NCBI GenBank assembly: GCA_029931905.1
Contig: JAOZRH010000003.1
Span: 41,181-51,475, forward strand
Reading direction: 5' to 3'
Length of the DNA stretch: 10,295 nt
Source of the DNA: Fidelibacterota bacterium
Lineage (GTDB): Bacteria > Fidelibacterota > Fidelibacteria > Fidelibacterales > Fidelibacteraceae
Both the position numbers and the translations under genes were made by a program. Of the stretch, positions 7,084-10,295 are shown in pieces (the stretch's first letter is position 1; every line of letters begins with the position of its first letter). The notes beneath the pieces were generated by a model. It was not told the origin of the DNA. It worked only from the letters and a program-made list of their open reading frames with translations, and ran no database searches.

Positions 7084-7260
7084 TTATATTCGGTTATCAA
7101 ATTTTGCATAATAATATGAGTTTGGTCTATTCTTTTTCAATAATACTTGCTCAGAGCGCCAATATTGCCCCTTAAATTCAATTACAAGGTTGGGGTGAAG
7201 GGTTACTATGTCTAATTTGCATATTTCATATTTATCCGGTATTTCCTTAATGTAATTCAT
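7084..7260 (-). CDS. Possible 58-aa small protein
   Basis: An open frame of 58 codons from ATG 7260 to TAA fills most of the gap between the ClpP terminator and the 6997 cluster. The translation starts MNYIKEIPDKYEICKLDIV and contains EFKGQYWRSEQVLL, a balanced composition with Trp, Cys and charged residues that looks like real protein rather than AT-rich noise. The higher local G+C at 7145-7205 also fits coding use. Against it, there is no Shine-Dalgarno sequence: the ATG comes directly after the terminator hairpin. Its function is unknown. Confidence 0.45.
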   Translation of the reverse strand: MNYIKEIPDKYEICKLDIVTLHPNLVIEFKGQYWRSEQVLLKKNRPNSYYYAKFDNRI

Positions 7261-7265
7261 TTTAT

Positions 7266-7307
7266 AAAAAACATGGGAATAATTATATCTATTTCCATGT
7301 TTTTTTT
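7266..7307 (-). terminator. Intrinsic terminator after the ClpP-like gene
   Basis: A 15-bp stem (7266-7280 with 7291-7305, one G-T pair; core ACATGG) has a 10-nt loop, with A and T runs on the two sides. It lies 9 nt after the stop of the minus-strand ClpP-like gene and closes the 9550-7316 operon. The symmetric runs make it usable from both directions. Confidence 0.85.
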
Positions 7308-7315
7308 AATTTTCA

Positions 7316-8149
7316 TTACAAATGAACAATTTCGTCTATTAATTTCATTTTCAATGCATCTTCTGCCATGATGTAAGTCTCACCTTTCATGAATTCGTCA
7401 ATATCATCTTTGTTCGCACCAGTATTATTTTTCAAAATATTAGCTAATTTACTTTGTAACTGTTGCCAATATTTTGCATAATCCATTAGTTCGCGGAACT
7501 TACCAGAGGCCCCAGCAGAAAGCTGATGTATCATCAATACTGAATTTGGAGTTGCTTGTTTTTGTGCACCTGATACAGCAAGAATAATACCCATTGATGC
7601 TGCCATGCCATCTACTATGGTTGCTGTTTTAAAATGATTATTTTTAATTCTATCAAAAAGTCTAAGACCTTGAACCACACTTCCACCACCAGAATTTATA
7701 ATAAACTTTGGTCTAAGCTTTCCAATCAATTCAGGATATTCAACCTCAACTGTTGCAATATGACGATTTACATCTTTCAATAATCGAATTGCTTGATCAA
7801 CAGTATGCTTCTCAACATAGCAATTGAAATATATCGTGGTTGCATTTAGCATAGTAACATATCCCATGTCAAAAAAGAAATCTTCTGGTTCATCAGAATC
7901 TTGATGTGCCATATCATGCTGCTGACCAAAATGAATATCTGCATGATCATTCTTTTTTTCAAGAGAACCACTTTCGTCAGTGTGATCATCTGTTGTAGTT
8001 ATAATATCATCTTTTTTAGAATCTTTATCATCAAGTTTATTACTTGCAGATTCATTATGAATTACAGTTGCAGTTGGTAATTTTACTTTATTTGTTAAAA
8101 TATCATCAGCAAGTTGAGTTTGCTGTGTTGCCTAATTTTTATTCTTCAT
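7316..8149 (-). CDS. ClpP-like serine protease with acidic N-terminal extension
   Basis: This 277-aa protein starts at ATG 8149, 7 nt after the stop of the nuclease gene, with AAAAGG upstream and a TAG at codon 6 (8132-8134). Residues 1-85 are an extension rich in Asp, Thr, Lys and Asn with no predicted fold; the ClpP domain follows. Seen in order are INSGGGSVVQG (151-161, the glycine-rich strand-binding motif), DGMAASMG (180-187, nucleophile Ser185), MIHQ (206-209, catalytic His208), and MKGETYIMAEDALKMKLIDEIV near the end in place of the usual RDRFLSAxEAxxYGLVD. The third triad residue, normally Asp, appears to be Glu257. Phage ClpP-type proteases may process capsid proteins during head assembly or act with a Clp ATPase on host proteins; its place behind a nuclease rather than head genes does not decide this. 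An ATG at 7912 would give only the protease domain. Confidence 0.88.
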
Positions 8150-8156
8150 GTCGTTA

Positions 8157-9203
8157 TTAACCTTTTAAAAATTTAAATAGTTTATCAATATCATCTTCAT
8201 CAAAGTACAATCCGTATTGCATAATGAACTCTTTTACTAAATTAATTTCAACTTTAGTGTTTTCGGGATAAAGTATATTATTAATTATGTCATTAAGCTT
8301 GATGCGGTCCACATCAGAAATAACATCTTCATTGAAAATATTAGTAATAAATAGATTTCTGCGAAATTCTGACTCAAATTTTTTAATAATAGATTCTTTT
8401 TTAAATTTTTTACTAAAATGTTTTATTATAGATTCATATGTTATTGAAATATCTTCCATGCAACAATCAGCAAAATAATTTTCAACAGGAACTTTAGTTC
8501 GAATTCCAAATGGCTTTTCTATGTTATCAGATTTATCACCAAGTAAGGCTTTGTAAAACATCAATTCCTCGACGTTTCTGAGGTAAGGGTAGTCAAGTAT
8601 ATCACATATGCAGTCAAAGCTCTTAATTAGATAGTTTTTCACCATCTGAGGGGCAGTATATTTGTAAATGACATGTACATTTTCATCAAATGCCATCAAA
8701 TAGTCCATATCATGTGAAATAACCAACATCTTGAGTTTGTCATTAACTTTTTTTATATTCTTAAGTATATATCCAATCATGAAATCTGATTCATTCGAAA
8801 TGACATTACTTGGTATTACAATTTCACCAAAATATCTAAGTGCTTGAGTAATTAACATGCAATTATAATCATAACTTTTTGATTTAATGCCATCAAATAC
8901 ACCCTTGGTTCTCTTACTACTTCGATTCATTTTGTATTTTGGATAAATCTTTTTAATCTTTGAAGATATTCCACCATCAAATACAAAAATAAATTTAGTT
9001 TTGGGTAAAACTTTCTTCATATTTGCATAAAATTTGATAGTTTCGACAAATGGTGATATATTAAATCTATCCGTGGATTGATATTTCTCAATACTCAAGT
9101 ATGGAGTTACAGTCAAAGAATTTACATCAACAAAAACATAATCGTAATTTTCATAAAATAAATGCTTCTTATTGCTTATGAAATTTAAAATAATACAACT
9201 CAT
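8157..9203 (-). CDS. rnh: 5'-3' nuclease, T4 RNase H / FEN1-like
   Basis: This 348-aa protein, somewhat longer than T4 RNase H (305 aa), probably removes RNA primers and 5' flaps during lagging-strand synthesis. The PIN/FEN-type metal-binding acids appear in order: VFVDVNS (Asp26), FVFDGG (Asp76) followed by the basic helix KIYPKYKMNR (85-94), ESD (138-140), ISHDMDYL (Asp165, Asp167) and the helix-hairpin-helix region LLGDKSDNI (Asp223, Asp226). Order and spacing match T4 RNase H well. The C-terminal third is Lys/Ile-rich and helical, with no recognised domain. Its ATG overlaps the TGA of the 9550 gene (ATGA), and its stop is 7 nt before the ClpP-like gene, so all three form one operon. It has no in-frame TAG. 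Confidence 0.88.
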   Translation of the reverse strand: MSCIILNFISNKKHLFYENYDYVFVDVNSLTVTPYLSIEKYQSTDRFNISPFVETIKFYANMKKVLPKTKFIFVFDGGISSKIKKIYPKYKMNRSSKRTKGVFDGIKSKSYDYNCMLITQALRYFGEIVIPSNVISNESDFMIGYILKNIKKVNDKLKMLVISHDMDYLMAFDENVHVIYKYTAPQMVKNYLIKSFDCICDILDYPYLRNVEELMFYKALLGDKSDNIEKPFGIRTKVPVENYFADCCMEDISITYESIIKHFSKKFKKESIIKKFESEFRRNLFITNIFNEDVISDVDRIKLNDIINNILYPENTKVEINLVKEFIMQYGLYFDEDDIDKLFKFLKG

Positions 9204-9550
9204 TCGAATAACTCCGATATCTTTCGTTCAATTAATGCATTTGCCACCAAATGTGGTTTGTATTCAACCTTCAAGCCATTGACTGGATTATCCAATGCTT
9301 CTAAATTAACTTTGTCAAAATAGTCACTTACAGACAAATTCTGTTTATTGAGAAATGCAGTGGAAATATAATATATCTTTCGTTTGAATTTGACACTTTG
9401 CAATGTATTATTTTCTAAGTAAAAATCTACAATTTTTTTGAATTGATATTGTGAAAGCGTTTCATTAAATTGCAATTCTATGTCATTCAGGATGTCAAAC
9501 TTAAGTTTAAATTTTTCAAAATTAGTAAAGTATTTTTTATATTTTTCCAT
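9200..9550 (-). CDS. Unknown 116-aa protein, first gene of the nuclease operon
   Basis: This 116-aa basic, Lys- and Phe-rich protein starts at ATG 9550 behind TTGGAAATCAC and ends in TGA overlapping the next start by the ATGA arrangement, so translation is coupled to the nuclease. It is mostly helical with aromatic-basic patches (MEKYKKYFTNFEKFKLKF at the start, QSVKFKRKIYYIS around 51-63). It has no cysteine cluster, signal peptide or in-frame TAG. A small DNA-binding partner of the replication nuclease would fit its position, but I recognise no family and assign no function. It is the gene closest to the promoter and palindrome region at 9551-10295. Confidence 0.8.
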   Translation of the reverse strand: MEKYKKYFTNFEKFKLKFDILNDIELQFNETLSQYQFKKIVDFYLENNTLQSVKFKRKIYYISTAFLNKQNLSVSDYFDKVNLEALDNPVNGLKVEYKPHLVANALIERKISELFE

Positions 9551-9685
9551 GTGATTTCCAAGTTAAGTAAATATTTTAAAATAATATATATCATAAATGC
9601 CAAAAATAAAAGAGATTTTTTTTTCTCAAAAAAAAAAATTTCTTATTTATAATCGCTTATAATATATAATAATAAATAATAATAT

Positions 9686-9725
9686 AAATATATATATCCC
9701 CCTTTAGGGGGGGATATATATATTT
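9686..9725. repeat. GC-capped hairpin 1
   Basis: A 17-bp perfect stem has an inner five C-G pairs (run of five C at 9698-9702, run of seven G at 9707-9713) and outer AT-only arms. The centre reads CCCCCTTTAGGGGGGG. There is no T-run directly after either side, so it is not a typical intrinsic terminator. Confidence 0.85.
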
Positions 9726-9780
9726 TATTTAAGTATATTAAAAAATATTTTATATTATTTATTATTAATAATAATAATTA

Positions 9781-9812
9781 TATTATTATTTATATTAATA
9801 TAAATAATAATA
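9781..9812. repeat. Perfect 32-bp AT-only palindrome
   Basis: Two 16-bp arms (TATTATTATTTATATT and its complement) meet with no loop, midway between the two GC-capped hairpins. Confidence 0.8.
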
Positions 9813-9815
9813 AAT

Positions 9816-9852
9816 ATATATATATATCCCCTTTAGGGGGATATATATATAT
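9816..9852. repeat. GC-capped hairpin 2
   Basis: A 16-bp perfect stem of 12 alternating AT pairs and four C-G pairs has a 5-nt loop; the centre reads CCCCTTTAGGGGG. It is the same design as the hairpin at 9686-9725, about 130 bp away, with different arm and G-run lengths. Confidence 0.85.
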
Positions 9853-9987
9853 TTATTTAAATAAATATATTAATAATATTTAATAAGAGATTTTTTTCCA
9901 GTTTGCCAAAGTTTTTCTTTTGTTTTAAATTTAATTTCTGCAATAATTTCAATTACTTACAAAATCTTTTATAATTTTTCTTAAATT

Positions 9988-10032
9988 TTAATATATAATA
10001 TATAACACGTAGTGTTATATATTATATATTAA
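9988..10032. repeat. Perfect 45-bp palindrome 1
   Basis: Two 21-bp arms ending AACAC and GTGTT flank a 3-nt centre GTA. The right end overlaps the -10 element of the adjacent minus-strand promoter, so the expected transcription start lies inside it. It could be an operator or a hairpin at the 5' end of the RNA. Confidence 0.9.
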
Positions 10033-10058
10033 TATAACGTTTTTCTTAAATTTGTCAA
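10031..10058 (-). promoter_or_regulatory. Sigma70-type promoter, unit 1
   Basis: On the minus strand a perfect -35 TTGACA (10058-10053) is followed after 16 bp by TATATT (10036-10031, 5 of 6 matches). A second TTGACA lies 22 bp further upstream (10080-10075). The same layout recurs in the next unit. It points toward the 9550 operon. Confidence 0.7.
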
Positions 10059-10108
10059 GGTTTTTTCTTAAATTTGTCAAGATTTTTTTCCATTTCTGCA
10101 ATAATTTC

Positions 10109-10151
10109 AATTATTTACGAATTTGATATAAATTATTTACGAATTTGATAT
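10109..10151. repeat. 21-bp direct repeats with 22-bp period
   Basis: A 21-bp sequence containing ATTTACGAATTTGATA occurs at 10109-10129 and 10131-10151, and again at 10277 running into the right edge. A period of two helical turns would place bound proteins on the same face, as in origin iterons or activator sites. Confidence 0.8.
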
Positions 10152-10156
10152 GAATT

Positions 10157-10201
10157 TTAATATATTATATATAACACTACGTGTTATATATAATATATTA
10201 A
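10157..10201. repeat. Perfect 45-bp palindrome 2
   Basis: This is the same design as 9988-10032, with 21-bp arms and a 3-nt centre, here TAC. One arm position differs from palindrome 1 (tenth base T instead of A), and its partner on the other arm is changed to match. Confidence 0.9.
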
Positions 10202-10227
10202 TATAACGACTTTTTTTAGTTTGTCAA
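10200..10227 (-). promoter_or_regulatory. Sigma70-type promoter, unit 2
   Basis: A perfect TTGACA (10227-10222), 16-bp spacer and TATATT (10205-10200) lie on the minus strand, with a further TTGACA 21 bp upstream (10248-10243). The layout is identical to unit 1, including overlap of the -10 with the edge of a 45-bp palindrome, which makes chance unlikely. Confidence 0.7.
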
Positions 10228-10295
10228 GATTCTTTTTTAGTTTGTCAAGATTTTTTTCCATTTCTGCAATAATTTCAATTATTTACGAATTTGAT

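Larger units (their letters stand above)
9551..10295. other. Non-coding, palindrome-rich control region
   Basis: No credible gene lies here on either strand. The stretch is about 90% A+T and dense in structure: two GC-capped hairpins, a 32-bp AT palindrome, two 45-bp perfect palindromes each next to a promoter, and a repeat unit of about 160 bp present in nearly three copies and continuing past the right edge. Transcripts from the minus-strand promoters would cross the hairpins before reaching the 9550 gene, giving a leader of about 470 nt or more. It may serve as an early promoter array, a replication origin, or both. Confidence 0.75.
9934..10295. repeat. Long direct repeat unit of about 160 bp, almost three copies
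   Basis: A 22-bp block opening ATTTCTGCAATAATTTC occurs at 9934-9955, 10092-10113 and 10260-10281 (spacings 158 and 168 bp). Between blocks each unit carries a 45-bp palindrome followed by an AATATAACG stretch and paired TTTGTCAAG elements. The third copy is cut by the window edge, so the array may be longer. Confidence 0.9.

Noticed and set aside
9988..10201. tRNA or suppressor tRNA genes
   Set aside because: The palindromes are simple hairpins without a cloverleaf, T-loop or CCA-end pattern; no tRNA-like segment was found elsewhere in the window.
9934..10295. CRISPR array
   Set aside because: The repeats are about 160 bp apart with conserved content between them rather than short repeats with unique spacers.

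Overview
The window looks like part of a large, AT-rich (roughly 30% G+C by eye) tailed-phage genome with a modified genetic code. Genes are tightly packed in long co-directional runs. TAA and TGA are the only terminators used, while TAG occurs in frame at 11 codon positions in six otherwise normal genes. This is the stop-codon-recoding habit known from huge gut phages (UAG read as an amino acid, usually Gln, code 15). Several genes are only complete once TAG is read through. The phage assignment rests on a T4 RNase H-type nuclease, a T4 gp55-type sigma factor, a phage-type ClpP protease and tandem virion-like proteins. No tRNA gene, including a suppressor tRNA, was seen here.

Layout. (1) 1-832, minus strand: an APS kinase (CysC-like) followed after 1 nt by the start of a P-loop, sulfotransferase-like protein that runs off the left edge; together they suggest PAPS synthesis and use. 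(2) 968-4522, plus strand: a probable virion protein with its own terminator, then a cluster of a 64-aa protein, two tandem paralogous structural proteins (320 and 321 aa) and a protein built from two 67-residue modules. (3) A bidirectional terminator at 4526-4565 separates this from the converging minus-strand genes. (4) 6997-4588, minus: unknown 160-aa protein, gp55-like late sigma factor, small predicted lipoprotein, unknown 234-aa protein. (5) 9550-7316, minus: unknown 116-aa protein, RNase H/FEN1-like 5' nuclease, ClpP-like protease, closed by a terminator, with one possible 58-aa gene between the two minus clusters. (6) 9551-10295: about 745 bp of non-coding, palindrome-rich DNA upstream of the 9550 gene, with near-consensus sigma70 promoters facing left, perfect 45-bp palindromes, GC-capped hairpins and a repeat unit of about 160 bp that continues past the right edge.

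Working model (inference): host RNA polymerase uses the strong TTGACA/TATATT promoters at the right to transcribe the nuclease operon early; the gp55-like factor later directs late transcription of virion genes. The genes nearest the strong promoters have no TAG, whereas structural genes and the sigma factor do. The most unusual signal is that in the tandem structural paralogs two TAG codons align with TGG (Trp), which raises the possibility that UAG is read as Trp rather than Gln in this phage.
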